From assembly GCF_900089605.1 (NCBI RefSeq), contig NZ_LT594324.1, positions 248,001 to 312,000 of the forward strand: a stretch of DNA of 64,000 nt. Direction: 5' to 3'. The stretch's first letter is position 1; every line of letters begins with the position of its first letter. Below, piece by piece: positions 1 through 7,213 of this stretch. The translations under genes were made by a program, and so were the position numbers. The notes beneath the pieces are model-generated. The model saw only the letters and a program-made list of their open reading frames with translations. It made no database searches and was not told where the DNA came from. This DNA comes from Micromonospora narathiwatensis (GTDB taxonomy: Bacteria > Actinomycetota > Actinomycetes > Mycobacteriales > Micromonosporaceae).

Positions 1-534
1 GCGGTCTCCGCGCTCGGCGTCGCCCTGCGGCCCAGCACGCCCGCCCTGGTGCAGTACGGCCCGGGCGCCGCGTTCGGCGCGACCGCCGACTTCACCGGCA
101 ACATGGCGGTGCAGACCGCGCACGCCATGCAGCGGATCCCGCAGAAGGTCCCCGCCCTGTGGACCGCCGTCACCGGTGGCGAGCGGGACATGGACACCCC
201 GATCAGCGTGGTCGGCGCCAGCCGGCTCGGCGGCGAGGCCGTGGAGAACAGCGCCTGGCTGGTGTTCTTCATGCTCTTCGTCTCGCTGAACTTCTTCATC
301 GGCGTGTTCAACCTGCTGCCGCTGCTCCCGCTGGACGGCGGGCACATCGCGATCGCCTGGTTCGAACGGGTACGGTCCTGGCTCTACGCCCGGCTGCGCC
401 GCCCCGACCCGGGCCGGGTCGACTACCTCAAGCTCATGCCCATCACGTACGTGGTGATCCTGATCGGTGGCGTGTTCACGCTGCTGACCGTCACCGCGGA
501 CGTCGTCAACCCGATCACGCTCTTCTCAAGGTGA
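1..534 (+). CDS. rseP: Site-2 zinc metalloprotease (RseP/Rip1 family), C-terminal part
   Basis: The reading frame is open from the first base, so only the last 177 residues are visible. The segment NLLPLLPLDGGH is the LDG motif of M50 site-2 proteases, whose Asp is the third zinc ligand. It lies next to hydrophobic stretches near residues 80-100 and 145-165, as expected for the last membrane helices. The family cleaves membrane-embedded anti-sigma factors and other single-pass substrates. The HExxH motif and PDZ domain would lie upstream of the window. The stop overlaps the ispG start region by one codon, so the two genes are probably co-transcribed. The dxr-rip1-ispG order is standard in actinobacteria, which supports the call. 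Nothing looks damaged. Confidence 0.9.
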   Translation, partial: AVSALGVALRPSTPALVQYGPGAAFGATADFTGNMAVQTAHAMQRIPQKVPALWTAVTGGERDMDTPISVVGASRLGGEAVENSAWLVFFMLFVSLNFFIGVFNLLPLLPLDGGHIAIAWFERVRSWLYARLRRPDPGRVDYLKLMPITYVVILIGGVFTLLTVTADVVNPITLFSR

Positions 535-1716
535 GTGCCTGAAGTGACCGCTGTCAGTCTCGGGATGCCTCCCGTACCGCCGCCGCCGCTCGCCGCGCGC
601 CGGGCCAGCCGCCAGATCATGGTCGGCTCGGTGCCGGTGGGCGGGGGCGCGCCGGTTTCGGTGCAGTCGATGACCACCACCCTGACCGCCGACGTCAACG
701 CGACGCTCCAGCAGATCGCCGAGCTGACCGCGTCCGGTTGCCAGATCGTCCGGGTCGCCGTGCCGTCTCAGGACGACGTGGAGGCGCTGCCGGCGATCGC
801 GAAGAAGTCGCAGATCCCGGTGATCGCCGACATCCACTTCCAACCGAAGTACGTCTTCGCCGCGATCGACGCCGGCTGCGCGGCGGTCCGGGTGAACCCG
901 GGCAACATCCGGCAGTTCGACGACAAGGTCAAGGAGATCGCCAAGGCAGCCGGTGACGCCGGTGTGCCGATCCGGATCGGCGTCAACGCCGGCTCGCTGG
1001 ACAAGCGGCTCCTGGCCAAGTACGGCAAGGCCACCGCCGAGGCGCTGGTCGAGTCGGCGCTCTGGGAGTGCTCGCTGTTCGAGGAGCACGGCTTCCGGGA
1101 CATCAAGATCTCGGTCAAGCACAACGACCCGGTGGTGATGATCCGGGCCTACCGGCAGCTCGCCGAGAAGTGCGACTACCCGCTGCACCTGGGCGTGACC
1201 GAGGCCGGCCCGGCCTTCCAGGGCACCATCAAGTCGGCGGTCGCGTTCGGCGCGCTGCTGGCCGAGGGCATCGGCGACACCATCCGGGTCTCGCTCTCCG
1301 CCCCGCCGGTCGAGGAGATCAAGGTGGGCGCCGCGATCCTGGAGTCGTTGGGCCTGCGCGAGCGGGGTCTGGAGATCGTCTCCTGCCCGTCCTGCGGTCG
1401 GGCCCAGGTCGACGTCTACAAGCTGGCCGAGGAGGTCACCGCCGGCCTGGAGGGGCTGCCGGTGCCGCTGCGCGTGGCCGTCATGGGCTGCGTGGTCAAC
1501 GGCCCGGGCGAGGCCCGCGAGGCCGACCTGGGGGTGGCCTCCGGCAACGGCAAGGGCCAGATCTTCGTCAAGGGCCAGGTCATCAAGACCGTGCCTGAGG
1601 GGCAGATCGTGGAGACGCTGATCGAGGAGGCGCTCCGGCTCGCCGCCGAGATGGGCGCGGAGATCCCCGAGGATCTGCGCGACCTGGTCCCCGGCGCCAC
1701 GGTCACCGTGCACTGA
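535..1716 (+). CDS. ispG: 4-hydroxy-3-methylbut-2-en-1-yl diphosphate synthase (IspG/GcpE)
   Basis: This cytosolic [4Fe-4S] enzyme of the non-mevalonate isoprenoid pathway converts MEcPP to HMBPP. The protein has 393 residues, the normal length for the short bacterial form. The cluster ligands are visible as C284 and C287 (SCPSCGR) and C319 ([10 protein letters not shown]). The N-terminal TIM-barrel contains VQSMTTT and the conserved ADIHF segment. The first GTG, at 535, directly follows the protease stop. GTG 544 and ATG 565 are also in frame, so the exact start is open by up to ten residues. A strong hairpin follows the stop, so the operon probably ends here. Confidence 0.97.
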   Translation: MPEVTAVSLGMPPVPPPPLAARRASRQIMVGSVPVGGGAPVSVQSMTTTLTADVNATLQQIAELTASGCQIVRVAVPSQDDVEALPAIAKKSQIPVIADIHFQPKYVFAAIDAGCAAVRVNPGNIRQFDDKVKEIAKAAGDAGVPIRIGVNAGSLDKRLLAKYGKATAEALVESALWECSLFEEHGFRDIKISVKHNDPVVMIRAYRQLAEKCDYPLHLGVTEAGPAFQGTIKSAVAFGALLAEGIGDTIRVSLSAPPVEEIKVGAAILESLGLRERGLEIVSCPSCGRAQVDVYKLAEEVTAGLEGLPVPLRVAVMGCVVNGPGEAREADLGVASGNGKGQIFVKGQVIKTVPEGQIVETLIEEALRLAAEMGAEIPEDLRDLVPGATVTVH

Positions 1717-1734
1717 CCCCGGCTCCGCCCCGAC

Positions 1735-1764
1735 GTGCGGCCGCCCTCACGGGGGTGGCCGCAC
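1735..1764. terminator. Hairpin between convergent ispG and HxlR genes
   Basis: GTGCGGCC (1735-1742) pairs with GGCCGCAC (1757-1764), and the loop can pair further as GCCC/GGGG. It starts 19 bases after the ispG stop and ends 19 bases before the end of the convergent HxlR gene. There is no U-tract, as is common for high-GC terminators. Confidence 0.6.
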
Positions 1765-1782
1765 GCGTCGTTTCCGGCCCGG

Positions 1783-2469
1783 TCAGGCCGGCGCCGTCGG
1801 CCTCGGTACGGCGGCGAACTCGGAGAGGGTGAACCATCGGGGCAGCGCCCGGCGCAGCGCCTCCGGGCCGGCCACCTCCACCGCGCCGCCGCGCAGTGCG
1901 TTCGGCCAGCTCAGGTCGCCCAGCCACACGCTTACCAGGGCGCGCAGGTCGGCGTGGACGGTCACCGAGACGCCGTGGCCCGGGTCCACGTCGCAGACGT
2001 CGGCCTCGCCGGTGTGGATGACGAGCCACCAGTCGCGCAGGTCCGCCGGCACGTCGCGGAAGCGGAACTGGACCACCGTCCGGCCGGCCGGGACGGCGTT
2101 GTGGTTCACGTGCCGGTGCATGTCCCACAGCAGCAGCTTCGGATCCAGGTCCGCGTCACCCAGCTCGCCGATCCAGCGGACGCCCCACGCGCCGAGCGCC
2201 TCAAGCACCGGCCGCAGTTCCCGGCCGGCCTGGGTCGGGACGTACCGTACGTCGGCACCGTCGACGTGCCGCTCCACGACGCCGGCCCGGACGAGCTGGT
2301 GCAGCCGCCGGGACAGCAGGGTGGGCGACATCCGCGGCAGACCCCGGCGCAGCTCGTTGAAGCGCTCGGAGCCGCTCACCAGCTCCCGGACGACCAGCAG
2401 CGTCCAGCGCTCGTCGAGCAGTTCCATGGCCTTCGCGACGGGGCAGAACTGGTGGTAGGAGGCCCCCAT
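1783..2469 (-). CDS. HxlR-family winged-helix regulator with C-terminal ligand-type domain
   Basis: The protein has 228 residues. The first ~100 are an HxlR winged helix, with CPVAKAMELLDERWTLLVVR near the N-terminus, FNELRRGLPRMSPTLLSRRL as the recognition region, then the wing. Residues ~115-225 form a separate alpha/beta domain resembling the SCP2-like extensions of some actinobacterial HxlR proteins. ATG 2469 is chosen because the conserved Cys (residue 9) follows immediately; the upstream in-frame extension is Arg/Pro-rich and unconserved in character. HxlR proteins often sense electrophiles or redox change through this Cys. The gene is divergent from a methyltransferase 130 bases away, so it may control that gene and itself. 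The ligand is unknown. Confidence 0.85.
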   Translation of the reverse strand: MGASYHQFCPVAKAMELLDERWTLLVVRELVSGSERFNELRRGLPRMSPTLLSRRLHQLVRAGVVERHVDGADVRYVPTQAGRELRPVLEALGAWGVRWIGELGDADLDPKLLLWDMHRHVNHNAVPAGRTVVQFRFRDVPADLRDWWLVIHTGEADVCDVDPGHGVSVTVHADLRALVSVWLGDLSWPNALRGGAVEVAGPEALRRALPRWFTLSEFAAVPRPTAPA

Positions 2470-2523
2470 GAGCGGCACGCTACGCCGCCGGGGCAGGCCT
2501 GGACCAGGAGCTTGTCGGGTGCG

Positions 2524-2538
2524 GTACAGATCTCGTAC
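2524..2538. promoter_or_regulatory. Imperfect palindrome between the divergent HxlR and methyltransferase genes
   Basis: GTAC-AGATCT-C-GTAC is a dyad around a central AGATCT with one extra base in the right arm. It lies midway in the 130-bp divergent intergenic region, where an HxlR operator would be expected. The symmetry is short and could be chance. Confidence 0.3.
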
Positions 2539-2599
2539 TAGGTCGCGGCCTCCCCGCTGCCTACCGTCCGTTTCATCAGGACGACGCGGAGGAGCAATC

Positions 2600-3421
2600 A
2601 TGATCGAATCAATGGAGCGGGATCGGGCGGTGAAGGCCGGACACCGGCAGATGTGGGCGCTCGGCAGTTACGCGGTGGTCGCCGCGGAGGTCATCCCCGA
2701 GCTGGGGGCGACCCTGGTCCGAGCGGCCGGCGCCGGCCCCGGCGACCGGGTGCTGGACGTGGCCGCCGGCACCGGCAACGCGGCCATCCCGGCGGCCCTG
2801 GCCGGGGCCAGCGTGGTGGCCAGCGACCTGACCCCGGAGCTGCTGGAGACCGGGCGGGCGCTCGCCGCGGAGCGCGGCGCCCGGCTGGACTGGCAGCAGG
2901 CCGACGCCGAGGCGCTTCCGTACGCCGACGGCGAGTTCGACCGGGTCCTGTCCTGCGTGGGCGTGATGTTCGCGCCCCGGCACCAGGCCGCTGCCGACGA
3001 GCTGGTCCGGGTCTGCCGGCCGGGGGGCACGATCGGTCTGATCAACTGGACGCCCGAGGGGTTCATCGGGCAGATGTTCGCCACGATGAAGCCGTACGCC
3101 CCACCGCCACCGCCGGGCGCGCAGCCCCCGCCACTGTGGGGGAGTGAGGACCATGTCCGTGCGCTGCTCGGGGATCGGGTCACCGATGTCGTCACCCGCC
3201 GTCAGGCGGTCATGGTGGACCGGTTCGCCAACCCGGAGGAGTTCCGCGACTTCTTCAAGGCCCACTACGGACCGACGATCGCGGTGTACCGGGCGATCGC
3301 CGGTGAACCCGAGCGGGTCGCCGCCCTGGATCAGGACCTCGCCGACCTGGCGCGGCGGCACAGCGAGGCCGGGAGGATGCGCTGGGAGTATCTGCTCGTC
3401 ACCGCGCGTCGGGCCGCCTGA
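2600..3421 (+). CDS. Class I SAM-dependent methyltransferase (UbiE-like fold)
   Basis: The protein has 273 residues. Motif I is VLDVAAGTGNAAIP (residues ~50-63), followed by the acidic VVASDLTPE loop and, later, CRPGGTIGLINW, which is typical of the UbiE/Coq5-like Methyltransf_11 group. A proline-rich insertion (PYAPPPPPGAQPPP) lies near residue 175. ATG 2600 is chosen because GGAGGAG ends six bases upstream; the frame extends further up but lacks conserved sequence. The substrate cannot be read from sequence. The divergent HxlR regulator suggests induction by a small molecule or stress. A 15-bp hairpin follows the stop. Confidence 0.88.
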   Translation: MIESMERDRAVKAGHRQMWALGSYAVVAAEVIPELGATLVRAAGAGPGDRVLDVAAGTGNAAIPAALAGASVVASDLTPELLETGRALAAERGARLDWQQADAEALPYADGEFDRVLSCVGVMFAPRHQAAADELVRVCRPGGTIGLINWTPEGFIGQMFATMKPYAPPPPPGAQPPPLWGSEDHVRALLGDRVTDVVTRRQAVMVDRFANPEEFRDFFKAHYGPTIAVYRAIAGEPERVAALDQDLADLARRHSEAGRMRWEYLLVTARRAA

Positions 3422-3427
3422 GCGTAC

Positions 3428-3466
3428 GCCGGCCGGGGTGGCGGTCACGTGGCCACCCCGGCCGGC
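3428..3466. terminator. 15-bp hairpin terminator between convergent genes
   Basis: GCCGGCCGGGGTGGC (3428-3442) and its exact complement (3452-3466) enclose a 9-base loop. The element sits between the methyltransferase stop (3421) and the convergent PadR gene (3482), so it could serve both directions. Confidence 0.75.
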
Positions 3467-3481
3467 GTGCGTACGCCCGCC

Positions 3482-4069
3482 TCACTCGGATTCGGCGAGG
3501 ATCGCGTACAGCTTGCGCCGGGTCTCGTCGAGCACCTGGGCGGCGCGTTCCCGCTGGTCGTCGGTGCCGGTCATCATGACCTGGCGCAGGGCGTGCATGG
3601 CCTGCTGCCCGGCGTCGCGGATGTCGTGCCAGCTGTTCACGGTGGTCTCGGCGAACTCCGCCCACGGCGGGTTCTGCGCCGCCGCGGCCGCTTCGTCGCG
3701 CCCCTGCTCGGTGAGGGCGAACCGCTTCCGTCCGCCGTCGGAGTCCGCGGCGGCGGCGATGACGCCCTCGTCCTCCAGCAGTTGCAGGGTCGGGTAGACC
3801 GATCCGGGGCTGGGCCGCCAGGCCCCGCCGGTCCGGGAGTCGATCTCCTGGATCATCTCGTAGCCGTGCATCGGCCGCTCGGTGAGCAGGGCCAGCACCG
3901 CGCCGCGCACGTTGGGTCGGCGTCCGCGCCCGCGGCCCCGCCCACCCCGGCCGTGCCCGTGGCCGTGCGGGCCGGGCGGGAACGGCGGCGGGCCGGGCGG
4001 TACGGGCGGAAAGCCGAAGCCTCGCATCCGCCGGTCGTGCATCTCGTGCAGTCGTCGATGGAAACCCAT
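3482..4069 (-). CDS. PadR-family transcriptional regulator
   Basis: The protein has 195 residues. Residues ~52-125 are the PadR winged helix (VRGAVLALLTERPMHGYEM, then PSPGSVYPTLQLLEDEG), and ~140-195 a helical dimerisation region. Residues ~17-50 form an unusual low-complexity segment rich in Pro, Gly, His and Arg, likely disordered. ATG 4069 is chosen because AGGAGGA lies five bases upstream. PadR proteins repress transporter genes and their own gene. Here the gene is divergent from an MFS transporter, and two perfect palindromes lie 20-47 bases upstream of its start. The ligand is unknown; multidrug-type inducers are common in the family. Confidence 0.9.
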   Translation of the reverse strand: MGFHRRLHEMHDRRMRGFGFPPVPPGPPPFPPGPHGHGHGRGGRGRGRGRRPNVRGAVLALLTERPMHGYEMIQEIDSRTGGAWRPSPGSVYPTLQLLEDEGVIAAAADSDGGRKRFALTEQGRDEAAAAAQNPPWAEFAETTVNSWHDIRDAGQQAMHALRQVMMTGTDDQRERAAQVLDETRRKLYAILAESE

Positions 4070-4088
4070 CGCGTCCTCCTTGGTCGTC

Positions 4089-4116
4089 GTATCACTGATA
4101 CCTCGACGATATATCG
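4089..4116. promoter_or_regulatory. Twin palindromes, candidate PadR operators
   Basis: GTATCA-C-TGATAC (4089-4101) is a perfect 13-base dyad, and CGATATATCG (4107-4116) is a perfect 10-base palindrome. The centres are about 17 bases apart in the 122-bp divergent region between the PadR and MFS genes. A third palindrome, CGTACGTACG, lies at 4163-4172 just upstream of the MFS -10 element. Confidence 0.6.
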
Positions 4117-4178
4117 GAAATGCATCGCCGACAAGACGGTTGGCCAAGGCGGGACTGCAAACCGTACGTACGTCTTGC

Positions 4179-4184
4179 TATGGT
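4179..4184 (+). promoter_or_regulatory. -10 element (TATGGT) for a leaderless MFS gene
   Basis: TATGGT ends seven bases before GTG 4192, which places transcription start at or next to the codon. No Shine-Dalgarno sequence precedes the GTG. Confidence 0.5.
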
Positions 4185-4191
4185 GTCGCCC

Positions 4192-5418
4192 GTGCGCCTG
4201 CTTCCCGAACCGGGCCCGGCCCGGACCCTCGCCCTCTCCACGCTGGTCAACACCGTCGGCCGGGGCACCTGGCTGACCGTCAGTGCGCTCTTCCTGACCC
4301 GGTCGGTGGGGCTGACCGTGACCCAGGTCGGCGTCGGCCTCACCGTCACCGCGCTGGTCAGCCTCGTGGCCAGCACCCCGATGGGCTATCTCGCCGACCG
4401 GTACGGCCCGCGCGGAATGCAACTCGCCGCGCTGCTCGCCTCGGCCGCGTTCACCGCCGCCCTGGTGGCCGTCCGGTCGTTCCCGACGTTCCTCGCGGTC
4501 GGCGTGCTGATGGCGGTCGCCGACGCGGTCAGCCGGGGCGCCCGGGGCGCGCTGATCGCCGGGGCGGTCCCGCCCGACCAGCGGGTCCGGACCCGGGCCT
4601 GGCTGCGCGCGGTCACCAACGTGGGGATCTCCGTCGGGGCGGTGGCCGCCGGCTTCGGCATCGCGGCGGACACCCGTCCGGCGTACGTGGCGCTGATCCT
4701 GCTCGACGCGGTGACCTACCTGGGCGCGGCGGCGATCCTGCTCCGGCTGCCCGCGCTGCCGCCGGTGCCCGCGCCGACGCACGGCCCGCGCCTGATCGCG
4801 CTGCGGGACCGCCCGTTCCTCGCCTTCACCGTGCTGGACGGACTGATGTCCATGCACTTCGGGCTGATCAACATCGCCCTGCCGCTCTGGATCGCCGAGC
4901 ACACCGAAGCGCCGCGCTGGCTCGTCTCGGGCTGCCTGCTGGTCAACACGGTGATGGTCGTGCTCTTCCAGGTCCGCGCCTCGCGGGGCACCGAGGAACT
5001 GACCGGGGCCGCCCGGGCCGCCCGGCGGGCCGGCGCGGTGATCGCGGTCGCCTGCCTGTTCTTCGCGGCCAGCGGCGGGGTGTCCGCCCCGGTCGCCGTC
5101 GTGCTGCTGCTGGCCGGGGCGCTGGTGCACGTGGTGGGGGAGCTGTGGCACGCCGCGGCCGGCTGGGGCGTCTCGTTCGGGCTCGCTCCCGCCCACGCCC
5201 AGGGCCAGTACCAGGGCGCGTACGGGATGGGTATGCAGCTCGGCTCGATGGTCGCGCCGGTGGTGGTGACCACCCTGGCGGTCGGCTGGGGCGTACCGGG
5301 CTGGCTGCTGCTCGGCGTCCTGTTCCTCCTGCTCGGGGCGCTGGTGCCGCCGGTGGTGGCGTGGGCCGGACGCACCCGGCCGGTCGAGGGGGCCGCCGCT
5401 CCGGTTCCGGTTGGCTGA
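4192..5418 (+). CDS. Major facilitator superfamily exporter
   Basis: The protein has 408 residues with about twelve hydrophobic segments. The loop 2-3 signature appears as GYLADRYGPRG (near residue 70), typical of MFS drug or metabolite exporters. Conserved prolines and glycines follow in later helices, such as GVSFGLAPAHAQGQYQG. GTG 4192 is chosen because a TATGGT -10 box lies seven bases upstream; ATG 4180 is in frame but overlaps that box. The PadR palindromes lie upstream, which suggests repression by the neighbouring PadR protein and induction by a PadR ligand. The transported compound is unknown. Confidence 0.85.
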   Translation: MRLLPEPGPARTLALSTLVNTVGRGTWLTVSALFLTRSVGLTVTQVGVGLTVTALVSLVASTPMGYLADRYGPRGMQLAALLASAAFTAALVAVRSFPTFLAVGVLMAVADAVSRGARGALIAGAVPPDQRVRTRAWLRAVTNVGISVGAVAAGFGIAADTRPAYVALILLDAVTYLGAAAILLRLPALPPVPAPTHGPRLIALRDRPFLAFTVLDGLMSMHFGLINIALPLWIAEHTEAPRWLVSGCLLVNTVMVVLFQVRASRGTEELTGAARAARRAGAVIAVACLFFAASGGVSAPVAVVLLLAGALVHVVGELWHAAAGWGVSFGLAPAHAQGQYQGAYGMGMQLGSMVAPVVVTTLAVGWGVPGWLLLGVLFLLLGALVPPVVAWAGRTRPVEGAAAPVPVG

Positions 5419-5493
5419 GTCGCCGCTCGGTTGCCGGTCCGCGATGCCCGTCGGGGTCCGCAGGTCGGCCCGCGCGCCCCGGGTCGCATCTGG

Positions 5494-5499
5494 CAGGCT
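5494..5499 (+). promoter_or_regulatory. -10 element (CAGGCT) for a leaderless GNAT gene
   Basis: CAGGCT ends seven bases before GTG 5507, and no ribosome-binding sequence is present. The same arrangement recurs before truB. Confidence 0.45.
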
Positions 5500-5506
5500 G
5501 GTATCC

Positions 5507-6346
5507 GTGCTCACCGTGCCCGTACGCCAACTGGGGGAGTCGGAGCGCCGCGCGGTCGAACGGCTGCTCGACCTCGACCCGTTCGGCGGCGCGCAGGTCG
5601 CGGAGCGGGTGGCCGCCCGAGGGTTGGCCTGGTGGCGGGCCGAAGGGCGGATCCTGGGTTACGGCGCCCGGCGCAACCTGGAGTCGATCTGCTGGCTGGG
5701 CGGCAACCTGACCCCGGTGCTCGCCACGGAGCCCGCGGTGGCCGCCTTCGCCGACCTGTTGAGCAGCGAGGAACGGCTCTGCTCCTCGATCGTCGGGCGG
5801 GCCGACGCGGTGCTCGGGCTCTGGGACCGCCTCTCCGCGTACTGGGGGCCGGCCCGGGACGTACGCCCCAACCAGCCGTTGCTGGCCACGGACGCGCTGC
5901 CCGCCGTGGCGGCCGACCCGGAGGTGCGCCGGGTACGCGCCGGTGAGGTCGACCGGCTCTTCCCGGCCGCGGTGGCGATGTACACCGAGGAGGTCGGGGT
6001 CTCGCCGCTGGCCGAGGACGGCGGGCGCGGCTACCGGCGGCGGGTGGCCGACCTGGTCCGTGCGGGCCGGGCCTATGCCCGGTTCGTGGACGGCAAGGTG
6101 ATCTTCAAGGCCGAGTTGGCCGTGGTGACCCGGCGGACCGCCCAGGTGCAGGGGGTCTGGGTGGCGCCGGAGTGGCGGGGGCGGGGGATCGCCACGGGGG
6201 CGATGGCGGCGGTGGTGCGCGACGCCCTGGTCCAGGTCGCCCCGACCGTGAGCCTCTACGTCAACGACTTCAACCTGCCCGCCCGGCGGGTCTACGAGCG
6301 CTGCGGGTTCCGCCCGGTCGGCACCCTCGCCACCGTCCTCTTCTGA
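5507..6346 (+). CDS. DUF4081 plus GNAT-domain acetyltransferase
   Basis: The protein has 279 residues. The N-terminal half (to ~140) matches the DUF4081 type that precedes GNAT domains in actinobacteria. The C-terminal half carries the acetyl-CoA loop WVAPEWRGRGIATGAM and the GNAT end motif YVNDFNLPARRVYERCGF. In mycobacteria the homologous gene lies directly next to gcpE/ispG and rip1, so this is probably the original neighbour of ispG, displaced here by four accessory genes. The start is set by the CAGGCT box seven bases upstream of GTG 5507. The acceptor substrate is unknown. Confidence 0.9.
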   Translation: MLTVPVRQLGESERRAVERLLDLDPFGGAQVAERVAARGLAWWRAEGRILGYGARRNLESICWLGGNLTPVLATEPAVAAFADLLSSEERLCSSIVGRADAVLGLWDRLSAYWGPARDVRPNQPLLATDALPAVAADPEVRRVRAGEVDRLFPAAVAMYTEEVGVSPLAEDGGRGYRRRVADLVRAGRAYARFVDGKVIFKAELAVVTRRTAQVQGVWVAPEWRGRGIATGAMAAVVRDALVQVAPTVSLYVNDFNLPARRVYERCGFRPVGTLATVLF

Positions 6347-6433
6347 GCCGGCCGACCGGCGGCATGGCCGGGATCACGTCGCTGCGAATTGCGCCGAACC
6401 GGACAGGAGGCGTTACGCTGCCCATGTTTTTGT

Positions 6434-6447
6434 ACTGACCAGTCAGT
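6434..6447. promoter_or_regulatory. TetR-type operator over the promoter of the ABC/YhgE/TetR operon
   Basis: ACTGAC-CA-GTCAGT is a perfect dyad of the kind bound by TetR/AcrR repressors. TTTTTG (6427-6432) and TAGAAA (6449-6454) flank it with a 16-base spacer, so bound repressor would block the promoter. The operon encodes its own TetR protein as third gene. Confidence 0.75.
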
Positions 6448-6454
6448 CTAGAAA

Positions 6455-7213
6455 ATGGGACGGGTGATGAAGATCGTCGAGGCCAGCGGGCTGGGGCTGC
6501 GTACCCGGCGCGGCTGGGTCTACCGGGACGTCGACCTCACCGCCGAGGCGGGGGAACTGCACGCGGTCACCGGGCCGCCCGGCAGCGGACGCACCTCGCT
6601 GCTGCTCACCCTGGCCGGGCGCTTCCCGTACAACGAGGGGGAGCTGCGCCGCCGGGGGAACGCCGCGCTCGGGCAGGTCGCCGGGGTGCACGAGGCCGAC
6701 CCGACGCTGACCGTGGCCGAGCACATCCAGGAGCGCCTGCTGCTGCTCGGGCCGGTGCCGTGCCGCCGCCGGCAACTCGTCCCGGTCGCCGCCGTGCGGG
6801 CCCGGCGGGCGTACCGCCGGGACGCCTTCGCCGCCGCGCTCGCCGGCGCCGGCTGCACCGGCGTCCCACTCGACCCCGACCGGTACGGCCGGGACCTCAC
6901 CCCCGTCGAGCGGCAGGTGCTCGGCCTGGTGCTGGCCGGCCTGAGTGGACCTAACCTGATCGTCGCCGACGACGTCGACGCCGGCTCCGACGCGCCCGAG
7001 CGGGCCCGGATCTGGGCCACCCTGGCCCGCCTCGCCGAGCAGGGGTACGCCGTGATCGCCAGCGCCCGCGCGGTCGAGCCGGGCAGCACCGCGATCGTGC
7101 ACCGGATCGGCGACCCGGGCCGGCCCGCCCCGGCCGGGCCGACCCCACCCACCCCCACCCTCGTGTCCCCGCCCGCGACGGCCCGGCACCAGACCCCCGA
7201 GGTGGCCGCGTGA
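6455..7213 (+). CDS. ABC-type ATPase with degenerate motifs, partner of YhgE/Pip permease
   Basis: The protein has 252 residues. Walker A is GPPGSGRTS (residues ~41-49), with Arg in place of the invariant Lys. The signature region reads LTPVERQ rather than LSGGQ. Walker B is LIVADDVD, with Asp where the catalytic Glu normally stands. It is therefore a weak or inactive ATPase by sequence. The C-terminus is Pro/Thr-rich. The stop overlaps the next gene (GTGA), so translation is coupled. No ribosome site precedes ATG 6455; GTG 6464 or ATG 6467 may be the real start, nearer the predicted transcript start. The operon is probably controlled by the TetR gene at 9426. Confidence 0.8.
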   Translation: MGRVMKIVEASGLGLRTRRGWVYRDVDLTAEAGELHAVTGPPGSGRTSLLLTLAGRFPYNEGELRRRGNAALGQVAGVHEADPTLTVAEHIQERLLLLGPVPCRRRQLVPVAAVRARRAYRRDAFAAALAGAGCTGVPLDPDRYGRDLTPVERQVLGLVLAGLSGPNLIVADDVDAGSDAPERARIWATLARLAEQGYAVIASARAVEPGSTAIVHRIGDPGRPAPAGPTPPTPTLVSPPATARHQTPEVAA

